Shown in pieces: positions 1 to 5,509 of a stretch of 9,031 nucleotides of DNA. The notes beneath the pieces were generated by a model, which was not told where the DNA came from, did not search any database, and saw nothing but the letters and a program-made list of their open reading frames with translations. The first letter of the stretch is position 1. Each line of letters starts with the position of its first letter. Origin of the DNA: Thermoplasmatota archaeon (lineage in GTDB: Archaea; Thermoplasmatota; JAQUQK01); NCBI GenBank assembly GCA_028716125.1, contig JAQUQK010000041.1, positions 2,571-11,601 of the forward strand, written 5' to 3'. Position numbers and translations under genes: made by a program.

Positions 1-155
1 GCAAGACGCTTAAGATGGCGCAAAGCGCGGTAGTCGAGGGCACGATCAAAGCCCAGCTCGGCATAAAATTTGTGACAAAGAAGACAGAGATAATGGATGA
101 GGCGGTTGAAAGGTTCAACGAAGGCGCCATCGACGGGATAAATTCCCTTCTTTAG
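1..155 (+). CDS. 3' end of an unidentified gene (5' partial)
   Basis: Only one of the three plus-strand frames is open here. It begins with a full codon at position 3 and runs 50 codons to TAG at 153-155; the other two frames hit stops within the first 35 bases. The C-terminal peptide mixes charged and hydrophobic residues in an alpha/beta-like pattern (a basic helix, a short GIKFVTKK strand, then an acidic amphipathic helix ending INSLL). It has no cysteine cluster, signal peptide or membrane segment. Codon choice is similar to that of the neighbouring genes, which supports real coding. I do not recognise the family. It is convergent with the FBP aldolase/phosphatase gene, with a 41-bp gap between the two stops. 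The start and most of the protein lie outside the window. Confidence 0.7.
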   Translation, partial: KTLKMAQSAVVEGTIKAQLGIKFVTKKTEIMDEAVERFNEGAIDGINSLL

Positions 156-196
156 ACGCCCGCGCTTCTTTCTTGCAATCTTACCGGATTATTTGA

Positions 197-1330
197 TCAT
201 TTCTTCTGCTCTATTTTATCCAGGTCCTCGAACCTGTCGTGCAGTTTCTTCATGACGCCCGGAAGGGTCGTGTATTCCATGTCTTCCATTGGCAGGCGGT
301 GAGGCTCGAAAGGACCGTGCCTGCGCATATAATCTGCGACTTCCCAGGACTTGGTGCGTGCGCCGTCGAAAGCAGGGTCGTCAAAGAGATCGACCGGGCC
401 AATAAGATCCCCATCTGCAATCTGGAATCCAAGCGCCATCACTCTTGGCGGGCCGTCGAAGCGCGTGCATCTTGCGTGCTTCTGGTCTACAGGCATTATC
501 GGGCCATTGTGGGAACCGCGCATCCATCCGGAGACAAGGTGCGGGAAAGTGAAAGGCTCTATGACTTCGCCAAGCGCAGGAAGGCCGGACTGGCATCTTA
601 CTATTGCAACGGGATCATCCTTTCCAACGTATTCGCCTGCGATTTCGTAAAGTTTCTCGGTGCTTATGCAGGCCGCGGCTTCCTTTTCAGGAACTTTTGA
701 GCCCGGCTTTGGGAAGACGCGCTTTATAACATACCTGGATTTTGCGCCTATCATCGCAAGAATGTCGTAAGTTTCTTCTGGTGCATCCATCACGATTTTC
801 TTATGCTCCAGGATGTCCCATACTTCGAACCGGAATCCTGCGTGGCAAGTCGGATCGATTACAAGTCCCGCAGTGTTGAACGGATCTGCGAAAATCTTGT
901 ACATCGGCAGATTGAACGCGCCTGGCTCCGTCTTATCCATCATGAAAACCACGAACGGATCGGACTTGCGCTCCTCGAATTCCACTTCGGCAATTCCCGG
1001 GCCCATTCCGCGTATGTTTCCTGAGAATGCGTCCTTGAGAATGTCCTGGCCTGCGCCGTAAAGCTTCATCTCCTTTGCTATTGCAGTAGCGGCGACAAAT
1101 GTGTCCCATGCGAGCTTGTGGATGCTCTGGCTGTCAACGCCCTTGCGGTGCGTCATGATGAGCTGGAGGTCGTCCCCACAATGAGTGACGTAGAAATCTA
1201 TAATTGTTTTCTTTTTCTTGGCTTCGGAAAGGCGTTTTCTTGCTATTTCCATTAGCCTCGGATGAACGTCGACGTGTCCTGGGAACCCTCCTACGTCGGC
1301 CTTTATGACAGAAATTGTTATTTTTGCCAT
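197..1330 (-). CDS. fbp: Bifunctional fructose-1,6-bisphosphate aldolase/phosphatase (archaeal type, class V FBPase)
   Basis: This 377-residue cytosolic enzyme would condense glyceraldehyde-3-phosphate and dihydroxyacetone phosphate to FBP and then hydrolyse it to fructose-6-phosphate, a unidirectional step of gluconeogenesis. The N-terminus (TISVIKADVGG, then H19) is characteristic of the family. The Mg-binding and catalytic positions known from FBPA/P structures appear intact: D12, H19, D53-D54 in HCGDDLQL, Q95, and D132-K133 in DKTEPGA. Y234 and K237-D238-D239 in the YVGKDD motif match the aldolase Schiff-base lysine, its partner tyrosine and adjacent acidic residues. Conserved C-terminal blocks GSHNGPIMPV and FDGPPRV are present. 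Length is normal for the family. The ATG at 1330 is chosen because the conserved N-terminus begins there and a TATA-like box lies about 25 bases upstream, suggesting a leaderless mRNA. It is divergent from the POR operon. Identification rests on recognised motifs, not on an alignment run here. Confidence 0.96.
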   Translation of the reverse strand: MAKITISVIKADVGGFPGHVDVHPRLMEIARKRLSEAKKKKTIIDFYVTHCGDDLQLIMTHRKGVDSQSIHKLAWDTFVAATAIAKEMKLYGAGQDILKDAFSGNIRGMGPGIAEVEFEERKSDPFVVFMMDKTEPGAFNLPMYKIFADPFNTAGLVIDPTCHAGFRFEVWDILEHKKIVMDAPEETYDILAMIGAKSRYVIKRVFPKPGSKVPEKEAAACISTEKLYEIAGEYVGKDDPVAIVRCQSGLPALGEVIEPFTFPHLVSGWMRGSHNGPIMPVDQKHARCTRFDGPPRVMALGFQIADGDLIGPVDLFDDPAFDGARTKSWEVADYMRRHGPFEPHRLPMEDMEYTTLPGVMKKLHDRFEDLDKIEQKK

Positions 1331-1350
1331 AGCCAGAATTAGGCTTTATG

Positions 1351-1358
1351 TTATAAAA
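1351..1358 (-). promoter_or_regulatory. Putative TATA box for fbp
   Basis: Read on the minus strand the sequence is TTTTATAA, preceded by an A-rich stretch that could act as a BRE. Its centre is about 25 bases upstream of the fbp ATG at 1330, the usual archaeal TATA-to-start-site distance. Transcription would therefore begin at or next to the start codon. No Shine-Dalgarno site is seen, which agrees with a leaderless message. Confidence 0.6.
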
Positions 1359-1385
1359 TTTTTGTTTTTCATATCTTATGGTTTT

Positions 1386-1399
1386 TCGTCATTTGACGA
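1386..1399. repeat. Inverted repeat, possible operator (TCGTCA-TT-TGACGA)
   Basis: Two perfect 6-base arms (1386-1391 and 1394-1399) are separated by two bases. The dyad lies about 28 bases upstream of the putative fbp TATA box, as read in the fbp direction. That position would suit an activator or a factor acting on both divergent promoters. Dimeric helix-turn-helix regulators often bind dyads of this size, but the assignment is inference; a 6-bp-arm dyad can also arise by chance. Confidence 0.4.
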
Positions 1400-1501
1400 T
1401 CAATTGGCCAGATGGATAATTTTTCAGTATGCTGCAGGCAAAATCTCGGCGTTTTGTAGGCAAGTGCCGTTATTCGGATTTTTTGTTTTGCAGAATAAAA
1501 T

Positions 1502-1520
1502 CCGCGCAAATGAATTGCGG
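1502..1520. repeat. Imperfect inverted repeat in the fbp-porG region
   Basis: CCGC at 1502-1505 and CAA at 1507-1509 can pair with TTGCGG at 1515-1520 around a short AT loop, leaving a small bulge. The GCGG at 1517-1520 could alternatively pair with CCGC at 1540-1543. It could be a protein-binding dyad or a weak hairpin in a long 5' leader if a start site lies upstream. Support is weak. Confidence 0.25.
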
Positions 1521-1545
1521 TCGTTTTATCGTGATTTTGCCGCTT

Positions 1546-1560
1546 AGATAAAAATTATCT
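1546..1560. repeat. Inverted repeat AGATAA-AAA-TTATCT
   Basis: Perfect 6-base arms (1546-1551 and 1555-1560) flank an AAA spacer. It lies about 110 bases upstream of the putative POR TATA box. AT-rich dyads are common in archaeal intergenic DNA, so this is a candidate operator only. The core also resembles a TATA element and could be an alternative promoter. Confidence 0.3.
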
Positions 1561-1668
1561 TCATGTTGATGCGCTTTTCTTAAAAAAAACCTCGGAAAAT
1601 AGACGTTTTTGCTAATGGTTTTTTGATGTATGAAAAATGATCAACGAAGATAATGAAGAGCGAAGTTC

Positions 1669-1675
1669 ATATTAA
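1669..1675 (+). promoter_or_regulatory. Putative TATA box for the POR operon
   Basis: ATATTAA lies with its centre about 31 bases before the porG ATG at 1703. This predicts a start site only a few bases upstream of the ATG. No GGAGG-like site precedes porG, only a weak GGGAA. It is weaker than the fbp box, and other AT-rich elements upstream could also serve. Confidence 0.4.
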
Positions 1676-1702
1676 CGTCAACTAGATTCGGGAACGATAG
1701 AA

Positions 1703-2260
1703 ATGTCTCTGGTGGAGATTAGGTTCCACGGCAGGGGCGGGCAGGGAGCCGTTACGGCGGCTCAGCTGCTTGTTGCTGCCGCGTTCAAGGCCGGAAAGAA
1801 GGGTGTCCAGGCGTTTCCGTTTTTTGGCGCCGAAAGGAGAGGCGCGCCCGTTATGGCTTTTGCAAGGGTTGCTGACGAGGAAGTCGTCATCCACAGCCAG
1901 ATTTACAACCCGGATGTTGTCGTCGTCCTTGACAGCGGAGTCATGGAATACGTCGACGTAGCAAAGGGCGTGAAGGAAGGCGGGCTTGTCATAATAAACA
2001 CAACCAAGAAGCCGTCAGAGTATAATTTTGGAAAGGTTCGCGTGGCGACGGTCGATGCAACCGGAATCGCAATGAAGAACAAGATTTCCATCAGCGGAAT
2101 TCCGATTGTCAACACCGCAATTCTCGGCTCAATCGCCAAGTGCGTGAACTGGGTTGGAATTGAGCACCTGGAAAAGGCAATCACTGAAAAGATGGGCGAA
2201 AAGGCGCCGCAAAACATCGAGGCCATACGAGAAGCATATAACTCAACGGTGGTGGCTTAA
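1703..2260 (+). CDS. porG: Pyruvate:ferredoxin oxidoreductase, gamma subunit
   Basis: This 185-residue subunit is the domain that packs against the alpha/beta catalytic core of 2-oxoacid:ferredoxin oxidoreductases. The diagnostic N-terminal motif is GRGGQG at residues 10-15, followed by AAQLL and by the FPFFGAERRGAPV block at 38-50, both typical of PorG. A DVVVVLDSG strand-turn (71-79) and a PIVNTAILG-like segment near the C-terminal third also fit. Length is standard for a free-standing gamma subunit. The ATG at 1703 is chosen because the family motif starts almost at once after it. It is the first gene of porG-porD-porA-porB and is divergent from fbp. Its stop overlaps the porD start (TAATG), so translation is probably coupled. 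Related VOR/KOR gamma subunits look similar; the operon order and the PorA sequence favour pyruvate. Confidence 0.95.
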   Translation: MSLVEIRFHGRGGQGAVTAAQLLVAAAFKAGKKGVQAFPFFGAERRGAPVMAFARVADEEVVIHSQIYNPDVVVVLDSGVMEYVDVAKGVKEGGLVIINTTKKPSEYNFGKVRVATVDATGIAMKNKISISGIPIVNTAILGSIAKCVNWVGIEHLEKAITEKMGEKAPQNIEAIREAYNSTVVA

Positions 2261-2589
2261 TGATTTCGAAAGTCGAGAAAAGGGACAGGTCTATGGACAA
2301 GCGCACGACCATATCCAGGCCGACTGAAGGCGCAGCCGGGAAAACAGGCTCGTGGCGCGACCAGAAGCCCGTATTGGACCAGAAGAAGTGCAAGAAGTGC
2401 CTGCGCTGCTGGATATTCTGCCCCGAGGGCGCAATCGTCAGAAAGGAAGGCGACGCGGTCGAGATTGACTACGAATACTGCAAGGGATGCGGCGTTTGCA
2501 TGAAGGAATGCCCGTTCAAGGCAATCATAATGGTCCGCGAAGGCGAAGTTTACGAGAACCAGGAAGAATGCGCAAAGGAGGAACCTTAA
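2260..2589 (+). CDS. porD: Pyruvate:ferredoxin oxidoreductase, delta subunit (2x[4Fe-4S] ferredoxin-like)
   Basis: This 109-residue protein carries electrons from the catalytic core to external ferredoxin. Two full cluster-binding motifs are visible: C44-C47-C50-C54 and C74-C77-C80-C84, the last cysteine of each followed by proline as in 8Fe ferredoxins. By the usual exchange pattern each cluster takes three ligands from one motif and one from the other. The TGSWR...KPV lead-in just before the first motif is typical of PorD. The ATG at 2260 overlaps the porG TAA by one base and is preceded by GGTGGTGG, a plausible ribosome site. A second in-frame ATG at 2293 (M12) is possible, since the first residues are not conserved in the family as far as I recall. 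The stop abuts the porA ATG directly. Confidence 0.94.
   Translation: MISKVEKRDRSMDKRTTISRPTEGAAGKTGSWRDQKPVLDQKKCKKCLRCWIFCPEGAIVRKEGDAVEIDYEYCKGCGVCMKECPFKAIIMVREGEVYENQEECAKEEP
2574..2581 (+). promoter_or_regulatory. Shine-Dalgarno site for porA
   Basis: AAAGGAGG ends 8 bases before the porA ATG at 2590. It lies inside the porD coding sequence, where it encodes part of the Lys-Glu-Glu near the C-terminus. This strong site contrasts with its absence before the first gene of the operon and fixes the porA start. Confidence 0.85.
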
Positions 2590-3747
2590 ATGCCAAAAGA
2601 AATAATTGACACGGCAAACCACATCGCCGCGGAAGCGGTGCGCATTGCAAAGCCCGGAGTAGTGGCGGCATATCCTATCACACCCCAGACAACGATTGTA
2701 GAAAAGATTGCGCAGATGATTGAAACTGGCAAAATGAAGTCCGAATTTATCTGCGTGGAATCAGAGCACAGCGCGATGACGGCGGCAATAGGCGCTTCCG
2801 CATCAGGCGTCCGCTCGTACACCGCAACGTCTTCCCACGGCCTGCTTTTGATGCACGAGATGCTGACATGGGCTGGAATGGCAAGGCTTCCGGTGGTAAT
2901 GACAAACATCAACCGCGCGGTCGGCCCGGGATGGAACATCTGGTGCGACTTAAACGACGCGCTGGCGCAAAGGGACACCGGATGGATACAGATTTACTGC
3001 GCATATCCGCAGGAAATTTTCGACACCACGATACAGGCATTCAAGCTCGCGGAGGACAAGCGCATCTCCCTGCCGGTAATGGTGAACCACGAAGGCTTCA
3101 TAATGTCGCATACCTCGATGCCCGCAAAGATTTACGACGAGGCCGAAGTCGACAAATACCTGCCGAAATACAACCCCAACTGGAAACTCGACCCGCAGGA
3201 CCCGCTTTCCCACGGCAATCTCATCTCGCCCGAACATTATACCGAAGTGCGCAACGACATGCAGAAGTCTTTCGACGCGGCAAAGGACATATTCGTCAAG
3301 AACGCGGAAGACTGGAAAAAGCAATTCGGCTCATACTTCGGCGGAATGATAGAATACTACATGTGCGATGACGCCCAATACGTCATGGTTACACTGGGAA
3401 CAATCGGCGCCGAAGGAAAAGTGGCAGTCGACAAACTCCGCAAGGAAGGGCACAAGGTCGGCATAGCGAGGATACGCATGTTCCGCCCGTTCCCGACTGA
3501 AGAAATAGAGAAACTCTCTAAGAAATCAACTCTCATAGTAATTGACAGGGCAATCTCGCCTGGCATGGGAGGAATCGTCCACAGCGAAGTCAAGTCGTGC
3601 GCTGCGCCGGGAACAAAGATTTTCGGCTTTATTGCAGGGCTTGGCGGACGCGACGTCACATACGGCGACATTGAAAACATGATCCGCAAGGCAATCGAAG
3701 GCAAGGCAAAATCATCTGAATGGTATGATCTAAAGGAGGCGCAGTAA
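2590..3747 (+). CDS. porA: Pyruvate:ferredoxin oxidoreductase, alpha subunit
   Basis: This 385-residue subunit contributes the pyrimidine-side thiamine pyrophosphate site and pairs with PorB to cleave pyruvate to acetyl-CoA and CO2. Visible motifs: YPITPQT at 28-34, with T31 matching the TPP/substrate threonine of characterised PFORs; E59 in VESEHSAM, the likely glutamate that activates the TPP pyrimidine; and R109 in NINRAVGPGWNIW, the likely substrate carboxylate-binding arginine. QRDTGW follows at 127-132. The C-terminal domain has VTLGTIGAEGK, RMFRPFP and GLGGRDVT, all typical of PorA. Length matches Pyrococcus-type PorA as I recall it. The start is fixed by the strong Shine-Dalgarno site in porD. 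POR is preferred over VOR on overall resemblance, but substrate range cannot be proven from sequence alone. Confidence 0.95.
   Translation: MPKEIIDTANHIAAEAVRIAKPGVVAAYPITPQTTIVEKIAQMIETGKMKSEFICVESEHSAMTAAIGASASGVRSYTATSSHGLLLMHEMLTWAGMARLPVVMTNINRAVGPGWNIWCDLNDALAQRDTGWIQIYCAYPQEIFDTTIQAFKLAEDKRISLPVMVNHEGFIMSHTSMPAKIYDEAEVDKYLPKYNPNWKLDPQDPLSHGNLISPEHYTEVRNDMQKSFDAAKDIFVKNAEDWKKQFGSYFGGMIEYYMCDDAQYVMVTLGTIGAEGKVAVDKLRKEGHKVGIARIRMFRPFPTEEIEKLSKKSTLIVIDRAISPGMGGIVHSEVKSCAAPGTKIFGFIAGLGGRDVTYGDIENMIRKAIEGKAKSSEWYDLKEAQ
3732..3739 (+). promoter_or_regulatory. Shine-Dalgarno site for porB
   Basis: AAAGGAGG ends 8 bases before the porB ATG at 3748, the same sequence and spacing as before porA. 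It sits in the last codons of porA (the Lys-Glu near its C-terminus), and the porA stop directly abuts the porB ATG. Confidence 0.85.
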
Positions 3748-4659
3748 ATGGCAATTAAAGACCTTCCAAAAGACGAATATCTGCTCAAGGGCAATGCGGC
3801 GTGCCCTGGCTGCCCGGCGTCGCAGGCGCTTCGCGTAGTCCTAAAAGCGCTCGGACAGAACACCACAATGGTCGTTCCGGCATGCTGCACTGCAGTTATC
3901 CAGGGAATTTATCCAAAGAGCGCATTCAACGTCCCGCTGATGAACATCGCGTTCGAGGCGGCGGCCGCATGCGCAAGCGGCATAAAGGCGGGCTACAAGG
4001 CGCAGGGCAATGATGATACAAACGTCCTAGTCTGGGCAGGCGACGGCGGCTCTTATGATATCGGTTTCCAGGCGCTTTCGGGCGCGGCAGAGCGCGGCAC
4101 TGACATGATATTTATCTGCTACAACAACCAGATGTATTCAAACACTGGCGTCCAGCGCTCCGGCGCGACACCATACGGCGCATCCACCACGACAACATGG
4201 ACAGGAAAATTGGAGCACAACAAGGACCTTTCGGAAATAATGATCGCCCACCACATACCATACGTGGCAAGCGCGTGCGTCTCGTACCCGGAAGACCTTT
4301 ATGCAAAGGTGCAGAAGGCAAAGTCCATCAGGGGATTCAAGTTCATAGAGATACTTGCGCCCTGCCCGCCAGGCTGGCGCTTCCCGATGGAATCAATGGT
4401 CGAGCAGGGGCGGCTTGCAGTCGAGTCCGGAATGTGGGCATTGTACGAGGTGGAAAACGACAAGATGACGTTCACCGGCCCAAGCAAGGGAATACTTGAA
4501 GGGCTCCGCCAGCGCAAGCCAGTCGTGGAATACATGAAGGCGCAGGGCCGCTTCTCCCACCTGTTCAAGCCAGGAAACGAGGGCAAGATGAAAATCATAG
4601 AGCAGCACCTCGACGTAGTCTGGGACAGGTACAGGAAGCAGTCGTCGTGCCTCAAGTAA
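3748..4659 (+). CDS. porB: Pyruvate:ferredoxin oxidoreductase, beta subunit (TPP and [4Fe-4S] binding)
   Basis: This 303-residue subunit binds the TPP diphosphate/Mg and the proximal [4Fe-4S] cluster. The TPP motif is GDGG at 98-101 followed by NN at 126-127 in CYNNQMYSNTG. Cluster ligands are expected at C19 and C22 (CPGC), one of C46/C47 (PACCTAV), and C206 (PCPPGW); this spacing is typical of PorB. The QRSGATPYGA block after the TPP motif is also conserved. Many family members read YDNEAYMNTG where this protein has YNNQMYSNTG, a modest variation that keeps the second Asn. The start is supported by the AAAGGAGG site in porA. It is the last recognisable POR gene; an unrelated coiled-coil gene starts 10 bases after its stop. 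Confidence 0.95.
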   Translation: MAIKDLPKDEYLLKGNAACPGCPASQALRVVLKALGQNTTMVVPACCTAVIQGIYPKSAFNVPLMNIAFEAAAACASGIKAGYKAQGNDDTNVLVWAGDGGSYDIGFQALSGAAERGTDMIFICYNNQMYSNTGVQRSGATPYGASTTTTWTGKLEHNKDLSEIMIAHHIPYVASACVSYPEDLYAKVQKAKSIRGFKFIEILAPCPPGWRFPMESMVEQGRLAVESGMWALYEVENDKMTFTGPSKGILEGLRQRKPVVEYMKAQGRFSHLFKPGNEGKMKIIEQHLDVVWDRYRKQSSCLK

Positions 4660-4664
4660 GGGAG
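4660..4664 (+). promoter_or_regulatory. Shine-Dalgarno site for the coiled-coil gene (GTG start)
   Basis: GGGAG ends 5 bases before the GTG at 4670 and lies immediately after the porB stop. It supports a GTG start and co-translation from the POR operon message rather than an independent promoter. Confidence 0.65.
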
Positions 4665-4669
4665 CTAAA

Positions 4670-5503
4670 GTGTACAAGCCGATTGTATTCCGGTGTGCAA
4701 AATCCATAGAAAAGCAAGTCAGGCCGGCGCTTGAAAAGCGGGCGCTTGCACCATTCGAGGCAATCGGCGAATATGTCTGCTCTTTCTATCTCTCTTTTTG
4801 TTTGATTCCTGACGCAAAAAACCGCTCCGACGTTTATCTTGGAACATGCCTTGGCAAGTCACTCGACGCTGAAGCCGTAGCAGAAATAATCGCCGTCGGA
4901 AAAAATCTTGGAATTGAAGTGCGAGAAGCAAACGACAGGTTTGCAGGCGGCACAGACATCCATGAGGCGCGCGGCAAAGTTCCTGCCATCCAGTTTGCAG
5001 TTAACGAGAAAATTTCAAGCCGCGCCCCTGAATTTGCAGGCGCGGTCGCCGACTTGCTCATTTCCAGAACTTCCAAGTCTGGCCTGCCGGAGTTCAACCG
5101 CAAGGTAATCTCAAATTCTCTTTCAGCACTCGAAAATGATGCAATGTCGCTGTTCGACGCACAGAAAGGCGGCGCTAGAATCCAGGTGATTCTTGACGAG
5201 ATTTCCGCAGAAAAAGAGCGCACGGAAGAAATTGGCGCCGATGGCATCGATCCGCTCCTAGCCAAAATTGAAATTCTCAAAAAAGCTCTCGAGAAGCTGC
5301 GCACACTTGCAAAGGAAAAGCAGTTCAAGAACGAATCCGAAAAGCTCGAAGAGGAGCGCAGACGCATAATCGCGGATATCGCCGACCTTGAGAAGATGCA
5401 AAACGAAATGGACGCTGAGGCATACAACGCGGAAAAGGAAGGCCTTGTGTTCATGTTGAAAGAAGTCGAAAGAATGATTAAAGAGAAGAAAAAATCCGGT
5501 TGA
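4670..5503 (+). CDS. Unrecognised protein with C-terminal coiled coil, last gene of the POR operon
   Basis: The 277-residue product has no family I recognise. The N-terminal half (about 1-170) looks globular, with four cysteines (C9, C37, C44, C60) that are not in a CxxC arrangement, and a mixed alpha/beta pattern including DVYLGTCLG and IIAVGKNLGIEVREA. From about residue 195 to the end it is almost entirely charged and helical, rich in Lys and Glu with leucine/isoleucine heptad spacing, as in a long coiled coil. It has no signal peptide or clear membrane helix; residues 36-46 are hydrophobic but short. Start: GTG with a GGGAG site 5 bases before it. The 10-bp gap after porB and lack of a visible promoter indicate cotranscription. 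It could be an assembly, scaffold or regulatory partner of POR, but position is the only evidence. Codon use resembles the por genes. Confidence 0.85.
   Translation: MYKPIVFRCAKSIEKQVRPALEKRALAPFEAIGEYVCSFYLSFCLIPDAKNRSDVYLGTCLGKSLDAEAVAEIIAVGKNLGIEVREANDRFAGGTDIHEARGKVPAIQFAVNEKISSRAPEFAGAVADLLISRTSKSGLPEFNRKVISNSLSALENDAMSLFDAQKGGARIQVILDEISAEKERTEEIGADGIDPLLAKIEILKKALEKLRTLAKEKQFKNESEKLEEERRRIIADIADLEKMQNEMDAEAYNAEKEGLVFMLKEVERMIKEKKKSG
5489..5494 (-). terminator. Possible T-tract terminator for the exported-protein gene
   Basis: Six A's on the plus strand give a T6 tract on the minus strand, about 14 bases past the stop codon at 5508-5510, followed by a pyrimidine-rich stretch. Archaeal termination commonly uses such U-tracts without a stem. 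The tract lies within the lysine codons at the end of the opposing coiled-coil gene, so it serves both as coding sequence and, possibly, as terminator. Confidence 0.35.
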
Positions 5504-5504
5504 A

Positions 5505-5509
5505 TTTTT
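5505..5509 (+). terminator. Possible T-tract terminator for the POR operon
   Basis: TTTTT begins one base after the TGA of the coiled-coil gene. It overlaps the stop codon of the convergent exported-protein gene. A five-base tract is near the weak end for archaeal U-tract termination and no stem is seen. Confidence 0.3.

Larger units (their letters stand above)
1331..1702. other. Divergent intergenic control region between fbp and porG
   Basis: This is the longest gene-free stretch in the window (372 bp; other promoter gaps are about 50-85 bp). It is visibly more AT-rich than the flanking genes and contains long T and A tracts. It must hold the promoters for fbp (leftward) and the POR operon (rightward). 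An 80-codon plus-strand frame (1305-1547) crosses the fbp start but has no recognisable features and is not called. Several short inverted repeats lie inside and are listed separately. I see no tRNA-like or riboswitch-like structure that I can name. Confidence 0.75.

Noticed and set aside
239..700. 153-codon plus-strand open frame inside fbp
   Set aside because: It is fully antisense to a gene with intact catalytic motifs, and its product has no recognisable domain. It is a shadow of the real gene.
1468..1487. Possible stem-loop terminator (CCG-loop-CGG then a T tract) in the fbp-porG gap
   Set aside because: The stem is only 3 bp, and no gene upstream on that strand would need to end there.
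1305..1547. 80-codon plus-strand open frame in the fbp-porG gap
   Set aside because: It overlaps the fbp start and promoter, is AT-driven in composition, and has no ribosome site or recognisable features. A small gene cannot be excluded but is not supported.
1703..4659. Alternative identity as 2-oxoisovalerate or 2-oxoglutarate oxidoreductase
   Set aside because: The gene order and the overall PorA and PorB sequence features fit POR better. Substrate specificity remains formally open because VOR shares the layout.
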